A stretch of 64,000 nt of DNA from assembly GCA_002914845.1 (NCBI GenBank), contig JXTC01000066.1:635818-699817 (forward strand), written 5' to 3'. Source of the DNA: Trema orientale (lineage: Eukaryota; Streptophyta; Magnoliopsida; Rosales; Cannabaceae). The first letter of the stretch is position 1. Each line of letters opens with the position of its first letter. A model generated the notes under the pieces. It saw only the letters and a program-made list of their open reading frames with translations, was not told where the DNA came from and searched no databases. Of this stretch, positions 47,281-59,758 are shown one piece after another. The position numbers and the translations under genes were made by a program.

Positions 47281-48655
47281 TTCATACCTTTTTAGCCGAA
47301 AATCCCAAATATTAGAAATCAGATCTGGTCTTTCCGTTTCTTGAACAAATCCAGTGGTCTTTAACTGGAGAGATAAAAAAACTATCAACATTAGAGAAAA
47401 ATTTTCATATTAAGAGAGAGAAAGACTACATCTACTCGTTCTGATGGAGATTTACCTTATCAAAGTGAAAATGGAGCTAAGCTATAGCAATCGACCAAAG
47501 AAATGGAGGTTAGAGAGAGAGAGAGAGAGAGAGAGAGAAGCTATGGAGATGGAGGAGATGGAGAGAAGCTATGGAGATGAAGGAGAGAGAGAGGCACCAT
47601 GGTCTAGATATGGAGGAGAGATAGAGGCGCCATGGTCTAGATATGGAGGAGAGAGAGGCTGAGTTCGCGTTTGAGAAAGAAAAGAGAAAAAGAAAAAAAT
47701 GTTTAAAAAAATTTTAAAAGTAAGAAAATTCTATTTTCAAAATTTTTAAAATTTTGATTGAAAATTAAAAAAACAAAAAGTAAAAATATACTTACCGAAC
47801 ACGATTCCCACACGTGTTTTCTAACTTTTACTTAAATAATAAAAAATCTGTTTATTTAAATGTTACCGAACAGGACCTATATTATGTGCATTCACATACA
47901 TGTTATTGTACTAATGATTGCTGAAGTATTCCGATGCAGTGTAAAGGTTCAATACCCTCAGAAAGAGAGAGCTCGGTGTGCTAAAAGAACAAAGAATATA
48001 ATTACAAAAGTAATACTATGTGCACATGCATTAAGATCGTACTTGTTGATAGCTTGGTCAAATGGTAGGTTTTCGGTAAAATGCAATTTTCACGCACTTT
48101 AGAGCTAAATTCACTGTGTGTTTAACACGTTAAATAGGCTTAATTTAATGTCTAGGACTCATTTATAGCATTTTATATGTCGGCCCCAGGTAAGCACGAG
48201 GTGGCATTCAGGACACTAATCCGTATTTAGTTGCACTAAGCTAGCTTAGATTAGGCTTAATCGCGTAATGCCGTTTTTGTGCATTTTAATAATTAAGTGC
48301 TAACACTATGTTTGCATTATTAATTGGAGTCTTATTGACTTATTTTTATGTTTAATGACTGGTTATGGGGCTAGGTTTCACCAGATTACAATAAAACCTG
48401 TCACATGGGAATGTAAGTCAAAGTATGACTAGTTTTCACTTCCTAAGCTAGGTTTCACCATTTTGGTCTATACTTGGGTGTATAGGAGAGACCAGCAATG
48501 TGGTGACTATGTTAAGGATGCTTTAGAGCTGGACACATGGAAAGCAATGAACAAAATACCCAAAATACACCTTAGAATTTAAGTTATGTCATTTCTTAGT
48601 CATTAAGTATCACTTTTTGACTAAATCTGGTCATTTGCTTTCCCTTTCTCTCCAG

Positions 48656-51600
48656 GATATAGACATCATTTCATTCGTGATTTAGTTGAGCATAAATTAG
48701 TGAGCATAGAACATGTTGAAATAGAAAAACAATTAGGTGACTTATTTACAAAAGCCTTGGATACACCAAGATTTGAATCATTACACAAGGCTATTGGAGT
48801 TTGCTCTATTTCATAGAGAATTTATCATCCTGTATTGAGTGATTTAGTCTTATATATTTTGTAAAGTCAGGGAATACTTAGTGTGTGTATGTTGTGTGGT
48901 TCAAGTGACTATTTACCAATGATGACTGAACTGTCTTATCCCTGATCTATCATTTAAGATTTTGCATGTTGGCCGAAATTCAACTTGTGATTCTCCCTGC
49001 TTATTGATTTTCGTCACTGTGACTAATATGTTTTAGCTTGTCTAGACTTAGAAGATATTATGCTCTTATGACTAGACAAGTTTAACATAGATTAGAGACA
49101 TGTGTGCACCTAGATCAAAAAGAGCTACCTCTCATCAGGTGTGAAAGTTAGCCTTGAATAATCATTTAATTTGTAGTGACCCATATGTCTTGGATGATCT
49201 ACCAAGGAAGAGGACTACCCTCTGAGAGGTGTGAAGCCACTGATTTGGGTTACTCTAGAGTGGTGAGATTCCCCACTTTAAAAAAAAAAAAAAAAGGAGA
49301 AAGAAAAGAGTGATCTAGTGCAGGAAAACCAATGTGCATATGCCAACGTGCATAAGAAAAAGTCTAACCACAAAGAGTGGTCATTAAAAAGATACAAATT
49401 AAACTACTAAGCGTGGCCTGCAGCAAGAACCAAATCTGGTAGTACCACATGCACACACAATGTATATGAGTCTCTTGTCTATGTGTGATCAAGTTGAGTT
49501 AATAAGGTCAATGATATCTTCTAATTCTCTTCAAGATAATCATCAAGTCTCATGTGATTGACCTCAATTAGAAAGGATAATCAATTGTTGACTTCTGCCA
49601 CATACTTGATCATTTTACAAACACTCATTTATATTTTCATCCTCCATATCATGAGTTGAGTGAAAGTCTTTGAATTACAAAAATAGACACACTAAATATT
49701 TTTTGATCTTACTTAGTATACATGGCTAAATCAAATACAAATGATCTCTTTCTTGTCTTAAAATTGTATGAGTTACCTAAAACCAATTGTCACTAAATTG
49801 CTCAAAGTCATATTCGCCTCACAATTTTGTCATATCATGCTCAGAGAATGTTTTGTCTATTGTCTAAATACTATGTTCGCTTTGCTTCATAAAATTTGAT
49901 TGTGTCTGTTTTAACAGTTCATCTGCTTGATTTCACTACCACAACTGCTGTTTGTATTTGCTCATTCGCATCTTTGTTATCGTTTCTAAGTACATCACCA
50001 TAAAAAAAAAATAAAAGAAAAATTGACTGTGATCGTTTTAACAGGTTGTCAGCTTGATTTCATAATCATAACTGTCATTTGTGATTGTACTTTTGCATTG
50101 GAATTGCTATTTAAAACATTTAGATATTTAAAAAAAAAGTGGGTGGAGGGGGATTTTCGAATTTTTAAAATTCTAACTATTTTGTTGGAGCCATTTTTCT
50201 ATTTTTCATTCTCATTTTCATCACTCCTGTACATATTTTTCCTCTACTCCATTAACCTTCGCTCAAGCATTGCTTGTGGCAAGTTTTTCTCTTTTTGCTC
50301 GTGTGCAGCACTTATGGCAGATTCGAACATACTTGTACCTAAGATGTCATCCATGGCACCACCAACTGCTCCTTCGATTCTAACTCCAGCTGAGACTGAG
50401 ATGGCATTTTTTTCACTTCGCCTGAAACATCAAAGCCTGGTCTAAAATATGTAAGGAAGGTGCCTCAAAGAAGAAATCAACTGAGAAGGTCTTAAAAAAA
50501 AAAAAAAGAAGGGTTCCAACCCTAATTCTAACAAAGTTGCAGAGGGTTCTGACAACCTTTTTTACCAGATGAAAAAGAGGAAGACGAGATTGTGGCCAGT
50601 GCTAACATGCTAGTAGCTAGTTTAAACAATCAGGAGGAGAAAATTATGGAGCAAGTTCAAGCTACTGGTTCTGACTAGTCAAACATATGACTTGACAAAC
50701 TTGCCTCTGTGATTCCATCTCATTCGAAGGCTTCCAACATTGATAAATCAGTCACATTCTCCATACTCTCGCTCAAGCTCTGCTTGTCACAGTCTTTTCT
50801 TCTTGTTGTCTTTGTAAATGGCAGGCACCTTCAATATTGATATCTTTACACTTATTGATGATTCTATCTTGGCTGAGGACCCAACTATGATGTCTCCATA
50901 TTTACATCTTCCGTCTTCATCAAAGAAGAAGTCAGAGGACTCAGTACTTTTAAAGTCATCCAAGGGGTCCATATAATCTGCTAAGTCTTCTACAGTCACT
51001 GTAGTCAAGAAGAACTCAGCCTCCATATTGAAAAAGTAGAAGAAAGCAATACAAAGTTCTGACAAGCCACCCACTAGTTTTGACAAAGCTTCTGGTTTTG
51101 ACATTTTAAGTACTCCACATAAGGATGCAGATGATAATCATGGAGCGAACAAGACAGAAGTTGGTTCTGACATCCCTGATGTTCAAAAGAAAGGTGAACC
51201 TGATCCGACAATCAGGAGGAGAACTCAAGTAACAAAGATGTTATTCCTGATGTTCCTAGATCAGACAAATAAATGATGGGATCTGACACAAGGAGCTCAA
51301 TGAAAGATCAAACTTCAGTTGCTAATATAGCAGTCTCATAGCCACCCAAGGTGCCAAAACCAAGATCATTTCTAAGAAGAAAGGAAAGTTGCTGTCATGT
51401 GTTCCATTTTCTCTCTTGATGTTCAATCTCCTCTGAATAAGGCATTCGATTTCTCTTTTTGCATATCGAGAATTCATCTTCATCACAAGGAGCATGTTAG
51501 CCAATTTACTTCGAGGGGCCAATAAAAGTCTCTAATTTTGCTGACTGAGGTCTTCTAGATCTCTTGACTGAAAGAGCGTGGATTTAGAATATTCAGAACT

Positions 51601-54480
51601 TTTCTCCACTATGCCCAACCTTGATCTAAAAGTTTTACTACAACATTGGGAAGCATTTCAATGAGACAAAGTCCCCCTTGTATCACAAGGTATATTTTTG
51701 CTAGATCATCATTGATTTCTCTCATGTAGTTATTCATAATCATCTAAAGCTGGCAACTGTTACTGCTCAATTTCCTTGTAAGTTGGATTTGGATCAAGTC
51801 ACCACTAATCTCACTGGCTTTGCTACTAATTAGCCATTTTCTAAAGGCATTCCTGTCTCATGTCTCATCCCATTCCTCTACAAGATGGATCTTACCACTT
51901 GGTTCCCTACTATATATGAAGCTACTAGTGATTGGTGAACATGTTGATGGGTTCATGTTTTTGAAGACAATGCTGATGGTAATCTAGATACTAGTAGTGA
52001 TCGTCATGTTGGTGAGAATTCTATTGGCGATGTTCGAGATGATGATAGTAATGATCTACTGAGGGGAAGTTTTTGCAATGGTGTTCAAATTGATCTGTGT
52101 TTAAATCTCCAATATTGTTTGAGAGGGAGTCTTTGACTGTAACAGATGCACATGTTTAGGGGGAGCAAGCATATTTTAAGGTGTATCCACTCAGGGGAGT
52201 CTTCTTAGATTGCAATAGGTACACAGATAGTGGTCAAATCTGTTGTATCCTATCAAAACTTCAACATATAATGAATCAGACTCCTAGTATGAGACATCTC
52301 TCAGTGCAGTGATGACCAACTTGCTACTTTTAGACACCAGCTCCAAAGTGAAGCAACCATTAGGATATTGTCTTACCCCTGTTTTATTCAAACCTTTGCT
52401 AACATATATTGACCTGATGAGTTCATGAATGAGGCTCCAATGAACCTTCTTGCTCATTTGACCATGAAGAGCTTTCAATGTCACTATGAACATGCCAGGA
52501 CCATTGCTACTGATGAAGTACCTTCTTTGTCTGATGAATTGAAGAATTTAGGTCTCGAGATCAATTATTGGCAATACAAGATTGTTCACCAAGTGGGAGG
52601 AAGCTCACCAGGCTACATGGGTTGAGGCTGCCCAAACATAGGATATTAAACAAAGGATCTCTTAGTTGAGAGAATGATAGCAGCTAAGATGGCAGGTCTA
52701 AAAGCATAACTTCATAAAGTCCCATTTCTGCTAGTATTAAGTCTCCAGATTAGCCTATTGTAACTGTCCCTATACTACAGTTACCACCACTCCTCAATCT
52801 ACTTCAGGAGACAATCTTCAAGGGGAGAAAGTACCTGTACAAATTAAAGAGGAGACATTTCAAGCTGCATCTACTCAGGGGGAGCAACCTCACAGTAAGA
52901 CAGTCATTCCTAAATCTGCTGAGGTTACCATGAACATTTTTCAGTTCAGACTGTAGTTCAAGGGGACTCTGATGCATCTGGCTCTGACTTTGATACATCA
53001 TTGATCACACTCATGGCCACATCTGCCTACCAATACCATGCAAAACAGATTGGAGAAGAAGTCTGGTATCGGAGCCATAAAGCTTCATTTACCTTCTAGA
53101 AAATCCTTCAGGCTTGTCTTTTCTTAACCTTTTGTCTTCTAATTGTCATGCTTTTGGCCTCCTTTTGTTCAAAAAGGGGAACAAGTTACGGTTGGTTTCT
53201 TTTATGATCTCTTGGACTATGCTATACTTTTCTTGGGTTTGTGTGTTTGTTTTCTGGTGTGTTTGTTTTTACAGGTGGAAGGTTCATAGCTACTTCACTT
53301 ATTGTGTATTTAGTGTGTTGATCATAAGGATGCCAAAAGGGAGAGATTATTAGTGCAATATTTAATTTGGCACCTTATGATCTTGTTGAGTTGTAATGAA
53401 CAATATTTTACTTTGTATTTCTATTGTGAATTTAGTCTTGTGTACGTTCGGGTTATTCTATGTAATCATGCTCTAAGACTGATTTGACAAAGTTCATCAA
53501 CTGTAGCAGCTGAAGTTCTGAAGCTTTTCACCAAACTGGTTTCAATGGTTTAGGTGTTATGTGTAGTGGTCTGCATGTGTTATGTCTAGTGGTCTGCATG
53601 TTTAGACTTTAGAGAATTTCATATACATATCTGTTTAGCATGCTTTTATGCTTTGTCTGTTACATTAGTGTCTCAGCTTGTGTTGTCAAAATGTCACCTT
53701 TAAGTTTGACTTTTTCAAGAGAAGTATGACTTTGTGTGTCTTAGCTGTGTGACTAATTATTTAGTCAAGATGACACCTTTAGATCTAAGTTCGTTTAGTA
53801 TTTGTGTATCAAATCAGTGTGCCTGATTGTTTTGTCAAGATACCACCTTTAGATCTGAGGTTGTATGATACATCTGAGTCACTGTATATTTAGACATTAC
53901 GATGACAGCTGTCACTTTTAGCTGAGTCATGATGTACTTTCCTATATAAATAGGAAGCTTTGTTTTAGATAGTTTTTATACCTCTTGAGCATTACTTTTA
54001 GAGATATTTTGAGAGGCTTTCTTGCTTTGAGAGCAAGTTTCTTTTCCTTAGAGTTTTGTGTGTTTAGCTCTAAGTTTTTCATTGTCCATAAAGTCCATCA
54101 TTGATTCCAGTGAGAAGGCGGAGCTCTATGGTTATCTAAAATCAAGAAGAGACCCATGTGTTCTTGCCGAAGCTGGGAAGCTCATCAACGGCAGCTGAAG
54201 AGATTTCAGCACAAGGTTGAAGAAGCATCTTCCACAGAAGAAATCAGAGTTCAAATCGGCGACAAACTAGAAGAGAGTTCTAGATTTTTGTATAAGACCT
54301 GTATTTGTACTCTATTCATATTTCTAGTGGATTGATTGCTTGCTGAACTAGGTACTGTGGATGTATACACAACTTAGTTGTATTGAACCACGATAAAAAT
54401 CTGGTGTCTCTTCTTTATTTCTATTCATATGTCTATTTAAAATTCTACAAATCTGGAAATTTGGGAATCATGTTAGAACA
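48656..54480 (+). mobile_element. SIRE-like Ty1/copia element, 3' part only, broken
   Basis: Begins within the RNase H end of copia pol (HHFIRDLVEHK, QLGDLFTKAL) at about 48660-48815. A long region of about 4.5 kb follows, as found in SIRE/Maximus elements, which carry an env-like reading frame between pol and the 3' LTR; here it is decayed and no single protein is recognisable. Repeated GGGGGAG motifs (about 52139, 52881) and a polypurine tract (AAAAGGGAGAGAT, ending 53347) precede the 3' LTR. All of gag, protease, integrase and most of reverse transcriptase are absent. It is joined on the left to LTR copy 2. Confidence 0.75.
53348..54480 (+). repeat. 3' LTR of the SIRE-like element
   Basis: Starts just after the polypurine tract (TATTAGTGCAATATT, the expected TG changed) and ends ATGTTAGAACA; about 1.13 kb. 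A TATA box (CTATATAAATAGG) lies at 53942-53954. A 25-base tandem repeat (GTGTTATGT-TAGTGGTCTGCAT) lies near 53553-53602. Confidence 0.7.
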
Positions 54481-54504
54481 GATGAGTAGCCTGACTTAAT
54501 AGTA

Positions 54505-54756
54505 TTGTTGCAGTGTAATGGAGCTACTGGATATGGTTTTTTTGTGTGGTATGATCTACCAATGTGTGAACATTCAAAGCTTATAATTCCTGGACTGCTA
54601 AGGAAAATAGGAGTTTTAGAGGACATAATTGAGAGGCAAAGCTCAAGAGAAAGGCTATTATGGATTTTTATAAAGGCTATTATGGATTTTTATAATTTTT
54701 TTGGTATTGCTCATGGTAGGAAACGGACTGCAATGTGGGAAGAAGTGAGAAATTAG
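54505..54756 (+). pseudogene. GRF-type zinc-finger gene fragment
   Basis: The frame reads LQCNGATGYGFFVWYDLPMC followed by EHSKLIIPGLLRKI. The FFxWxD-PMC-RSKxxIPGLLR pattern is that of plant GRF zinc-finger proteins, short nucleic-acid-binding proteins that also occur in or next to transposons. The first cysteines of the finger are missing upstream, where the SIRE-like LTR ends at 54480. A short tandem repeat (GGCTATTATGGATTTTTATA) near 54653-54693 follows. It is a truncated fragment; whether it came from a host gene or a transposon is unknown. Confidence 0.5.
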
Positions 54757-54759
54757 ACT

Positions 54760-56214
54760 TGTATATAGGAAAGAACTGATTTTGTGCAAATGATCAGTTT
54801 GGTGGTTGTAATTTTAGAGAGGAAGGAGCTAGGAGTTAAAATTCTTGGAAAGGATGCTTGAGAGAGTGGCTTAAAGAGATTGAAGGCTTGAAGTTCTACA
54901 TCTACAAAAGAGATTTTTTCATCCTCTTTCTAACCCTAATCTCATTTGAATTTTTGTATTGTACTTGATTTATGAATATGTTTGGACATATGAAATTCTT
55001 GTCGAGATTAGTAGTAGATTCTCCTATGTTGAACTAATTGTTATATGCTTGGAGAATGATGTAGCTTAAACTTTGATTCTATGTCTTGATTTCTAATATG
55101 TTCTTTGATGTTGTTCTTAAATTTATTTATGCTATTCTATGCTTAATGCTTCTCAACTAATTAGCTACTAGTTAGATGATTTGCTTTCTAGAGTTTGGTA
55201 CTTGAGAAAGGGAATTTTAAAAACAACTATAGGATAGCATATCCTAGGACTTGTAGAGTTTGAGAGAATCTATAATTTCTTTGAAGCCATGATCAAAGAA
55301 CCATTGAACATAATAAATTCTTAATTTCTAGGTTCGGAATAGAGATATTGGAACTGGAATTTAGGAATGATTTCACTTGGCATTCGAGAAAGGGAGTAGA
55401 AATATATTTAGGTTCTTGGATTATAAACTAGAAATAATTGATTAGGATGAAATTAGTGATCAAAAGACATAATTGATTGTTAGGTGAATTCAATCCCCTA
55501 GAACATTTATGCATAGAAGTTTCCATATTTTATTTTTGTATTTATATTTATATTTGTATTTTTTTAAACCTATAAATCTATTTAGTTTGGTTGCCTAGAT
55601 AAAGTTAGGTTACGATAATTTCAGTAATTAACAATAATTTAACACACAATTCCTCGTAGGATCAACAACTCTCTTATCACTTTATTACTTGATTACGACC
55701 CGTGCACTTGTAGTTATTTTACGTGTACGCATATAGCGTAACATGTTTTTGGCGCCGTTGCCGGGGAATCGGTATTTAGGTTGTTGATATCGGGAGTAAG
55801 TTACCTGATTTAATTTAGGCATTTATTTTTATTTTTAATATTTATTTTTAAATGTTTATTTTGCGAGGTACTTGGAGATATTAGATTAACAAGTACTGGT
55901 TTGCTCAACGACACTCAGAGCCATCTTATTGTGCATAGTGAAGATATAAGGAGTTGCTCACACTATGCCCGAATCATGGTTTATCTCCAGAATATCAAAT
56001 ACAAAATTTTCTTAACAACCTTCAGCCCGAAACAAGAATATGGGTGGAAAGAGGAAATGGTACAACCTCTATCTACCAAGTATTCATTGATGAAGCACTG
56101 TTGGTTTCTAACAGGTTAGTTTTGGGTAGATATATAGTAAGAGAAGATGCTTTTGTACTTCAAGGTCTAATAGAAAAAGAAAATTGGAAGCTAGTAATTT
56201 TGTACACTATCTAA
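54760..56214 (+). mobile_element. Second Athila-like Ty3/gypsy fossil (LTR end and start of gag)
   Basis: The region to about 55742 aligns loosely with the right part of the Athila LTR at 33.5-34.4 kb and ends GCGTAACA. A primer-binding site and a short gag-like stretch (about 55860-56214, CPNHGLSPEYQIQNF, similar to an Athila gag block) follow. Everything beyond that is absent. It is broken and probably older than the solo LTR. Confidence 0.65.
55749..55766 (+). other. Primer-binding site (tRNA-Asp type)
   Basis: TGGCGCCGTTGCCGGGGA is the unchanged primer site typical of Athila elements. It lies seven bases after the LTR end. Confidence 0.9.
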
Positions 56215-56939
56215 TGTGCAATGAAAATGTTGTTTTAGAATTATGAGTATTGCGACATAATCATTTCATCTAAAAGAGAACCAAAAATAATTTATGTGGA
56301 CATAACTAATCATTGATAACCGTAAATTATATCCACTATTAATAACTTTTCAAATTATTATGAAAATATTCATAAATGAAAGACCATTCAAAAATTGATC
56401 ATAAATAGTTCCATTGATATTAAAACAGGAATTACATCAATTTGTCACTATAGTCCTTTTCTATGGACATCAACCTGTTTACAAAAGAATTTCTCTACCC
56501 CACCTGTTTACAAAATAAACCTATCCAACATTGTTCAGTCACAATTTTGTAATTACTGCTTTACAAAATATACTACTTCACAATTTTTAGTCTTCTACAT
56601 AATTACTATGTGCAACACTTAGTCATTGCTTTACAAAATATACCAACCCTTTTTTAGTTAATTTTTTAGCGGACCATCAATCATTGTTTAGACTTTACAA
56701 AAATTTACCATTTTCAATTAACATTCAAAAAAAAAAAAGTCTAATCTTCACAATTAAGGTCCTGCATATCTAGTAGATGGCTTTTTCCTTTCCTTTCCTA
56801 TTTTCAATTGCTTTGGTGGCTGTAGGAATGGGTTTGGAAGCTACTGCATTGTCAACAATCTTTACTCTTTGATTCTTTCGCACCTACATTGCAGTGAATT
56901 TAATAAAGTGAAGAATTAAATATATAAAATAATACTATA
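56215..56939. other. 3' region of the MULE, no gene seen
   Basis: AT-rich DNA with several repeats of a CTGTTTACAAAA-like phrase (56467-56520) and a purine-rich end. It probably belongs to the downstream part of the Mutator-like element whose transposase lies to the right. Confidence 0.4.
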
Positions 56940-59400
56940 CTATATAAAAGAATTAACCTGTAATTTGTCAACTTTTTTTGTATTCTGCTCATTGGCCTTT
57001 GCAGTAGGATTCTTTATGGCCTTTTTAGTTGGCTTCTTTGTAGCCTTCATGATTGGCTTCTTTGTGGCATTCTCCATTGGAGTGACTTGAACTTGGGTTG
57101 TAGCAATTGGTGGCTGCAAGCCTTTTTTGGGGCAGCCCTTCTTGTTATGACCCTCTAGATGACATATGCTATACTTTTTAATCTCTTTGGTCCTCCGAAG
57201 CTTAACATTTTTAGTACCAGGGACTTTTAAATCATCAGGCTCCATCCTACTTAATTTTTTTGGTCTGCCAGGTTGTCGCCTAAACTCTGGAGCTATAGGA
57301 AGAACATAACCTATTTTCCTCCATGCCTCAGGACCATTCAAAGGATTAACAACATGGGAATAAAATTTTAAATAAGTTTCCTTGTTGTAGCATTCATGAA
57401 CAAAGAGAGTAGGGTTAATGTCCCTGTCTTCCATGCAAGATATAGCATGAGGACATAGGATCCCATTGAGGTCCCACCTGCGGCAACTGTATGTTTGCAA
57501 GTTTAGATTAACACAAAACCTATCACCATTAAAAAATTTTATTTCAAATTTATCATCACTATAATAGTCTGGAATACAATGTATAGTTGCAGTCTTGTTC
57601 TTTTCAAGGATCTTGAAAATCTTCGGTCCAATCTCATAGTGCCATTTAGATACACTCTCTTTCTTAGAAGCAAATCTTATCATAATATACCTTCTAACAA
57701 ATTCTAAGAGAGTAAGTATTGGCCTATCAGGAGCCTCTAATATTGCTACATTGAAAGACTCACATAGGTTATTTAACAATATATCACAATGTGGAGCAGT
57801 TTCGAAATGTGACCTACTCCATGACTTTGGGTCTTTATCAGCCATCCACTTAAATGCAGCTCCATCTTGAGTCTTTAACTTCTCCATTTCAGCTTCAAAC
57901 CTAGCACCAAAAGAATTTTTTTTGAAAAAAAAAAGGTAAACAAAAACCAATTAGTGTATTTACTAATTGTACTTGTAAAACTTGAGCCCTCAAATCCTTC
58001 TTTTATTGCTTCAATCAATCATTTTTGCTTATCGGACATCTAGTACATCTTATGGTTGTTTCCAATTTGGAGATCATCCTTGAGAAAACCTAAGAACCAA
58101 CTCCAGGAATTCTTGTTCTTAGATTCTACAACTGCATATGAAATCAGGAACACAGAATTATTCCCATCAATTCCCACTGCAGACAATAGTTGACCTTTGT
58201 GATGCCCTTTGATGTGGCAGCCATCTAGACCGATTAATGGTCTATAACCAGCTAAAAATCCTTTCTTACAAGCTGCCAGACAGATATATAGTCTTTCAAA
58301 AATAGGTTTATCCATCTCTAAGTTGCACTTCATAAAGACAGTTTTGTCAGGATTAGAGGTCTTCAATTCTTCACAATAATCCCATAACATTGAGTATTGT
58401 TGGTCTTCTGATCCTTGGATATTCTTCATGGCCAGATCCCTAGCTCTATAGTACTTCCAAATTGAAATATTGCCTATAGTTTCATCTCTAACTTCCTCTA
58501 AAAAACTAGCCCTTGACCATTTCGGGTCAGCCCTCTATTTCTTTTCAAATTTTTTAGCAAGCCACTTGTATGTAACATACTTGTTCTTATATACCCTGCC
58601 ACAAGTATGTGTGTTATTGAATGTTTTAATCTTAAAAGTTCCTTTCTTATTAATAAGAGATGTAAAAACCATCCAGCTGCAGCCATCCTTACAAACAGCT
58701 CTAACCCTCTTTTTCTCATTTTTTTGAACTTTATCCCTCTATGTGCTTTAATACCATACTCCTTCACGGCATCCCTAAAAGAATCAACAGATGGAAATAG
58801 CATACCAATCTTGAACACAGGATTAGCCATGTCACAATCAGGGTTGAATTCAGAATTACTCCTCTTAAGTCCCTCACCTTCTGAATCACAATTGCTAATT
58901 AACTCATCGGATTCTATGTCATTATTAGAGTCCGTATAAGTCTCAGGTGGAGGCAATGAACTACTTGCTACACTAGTTGTTGGAGCCTTTTTCTTTTCAT
59001 GTAGTATCTCATCATCGGATTGCTCATAAACTGAATCAATTAAATCATCTTCCACAACTTCAATTTCTACTCCAAGTTCAACATTACTAAAACTTCTACC
59101 CTCCTGCTCAATTGGGACATCATGAAAGCCTATCTCGATTTCAAACTCAGACATAGGAACTTTAGTTGGTTCATATTTCGACCCTGAACCTTCAAAAGTA
59201 AACTCATAATCATCAATATTAAAAGACAGAAATTCTCCTTCAACAAGTCTTGTCTCGATGACATGCTTACATTGGCTAAAATCTACTCCCGTAAAAGGAG
59301 TTGACATTACCACAGATAAAGTTGCGACCCGACTACCATCTAATATTCTTGACATAGTCAATACAGCCTTATAAGATGTAATATGTTCAAACTCGGCCAA
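56940..59400 (-). pseudogene. Mutator-like (MuDR-type) transposase, decayed
   Basis: The minus strand carries a plant MULE transposase in pieces. The N-terminal part (59400-58740) has an acidic region and the MuDR domain (FKIGMLFPSVDSFRDAVKEY). The core (58700-58010) has the block TLTCGRVYKNKYVT-like zinc/DNA-binding part, GLDGCHIKG with the first catalytic Asp, and MSDKQ. The C-terminal part (57920-56943) has a SWIM finger (CSCRRWDLNGILCPHA-like: C..W...GIPC.H) and a CCHC-like knuckle. Lesions: a frame change near 58740, a stop near 58538, a stop before MSDKQ, and loss of roughly 60-70 residues between MSDKQK and ARFEAEMEKL, which should hold the conserved C-R-H segment. No long TIRs were found, so this may be a non-TIR MULE. 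It is not active, and its length and tail do not suggest a domesticated FAR1/MUSTANG gene. Confidence 0.82.
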
Positions 59401-59758
59401 ATTACCATTATTATTAGGTCTGTAGTATTATTCTTTCTTAACATCTTTCGCATAACCTAATTCGAGCATGAACTGATCCAATTCTAGCGAACTTATTTAA
59501 TCAAGTGAGTACCAATCATAGTGACACACTTTACCTCTCTCATAATGCAAAGTACCATTCCTTAGAAATATGCCTCCCCCATAGTAAATTCGCAATGTAA
59601 ATACTTCTCTTTCTCCCAGTTCTGCATTACCAAAAAAAATAAATCAATAAAAAAGATAGTACCATTTAGATTGTACCAATAAACAGTTGAAAAAATTCAA
59701 AAAAAAAAAAACAGATATCTATATATATATTATATCCACTATAAGTAGAGTCAAAAGT

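Larger units (their letters stand above)
42810..47877 (-). mobile_element. PIF/Harbinger DNA transposon, nearly intact
   Basis: The left end GGTGTTGTTTGGTAACATTT and the right end reversed, GGTCCTGTTCGGTAACATTT, form an imperfect terminal inverted repeat. Two genes lie between them on the minus strand, a Myb/SANT-like DNA-binding protein (ORF1) and a DDE transposase (ORF2), as is typical for the superfamily. The expected 3-bp TWA target duplication is not clean (TTA/TAC on the left, TAT/ATA on the right). The parts outside the genes are GA- and AT-rich, with imperfect GAGAGAGAAAG repeats at 43070-43290 and a tandemly repeated stretch at 47520-47655. Each gene has one in-frame stop, so inactivation seems recent. 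Confidence 0.85.
42694..48655. mobile_element. LTR family A, copy 2, split by a Harbinger element
   Basis: Starts TGTGACATCTAGC at 42694, is interrupted at 42810 by the Harbinger element, resumes at 47878 and stays alignable with copies 1 and 3 until about 48655, where copia-derived DNA begins. LTR-derived DNA totals about 0.9 kb. It is a truncated fossil. Confidence 0.72.

Noticed and set aside
47444-47662. Open frame rich in Glu-Arg at the right end of the Harbinger element
   Set aside because: It is a translation of the GAGAGA tract and tandem repeats, not a gene.
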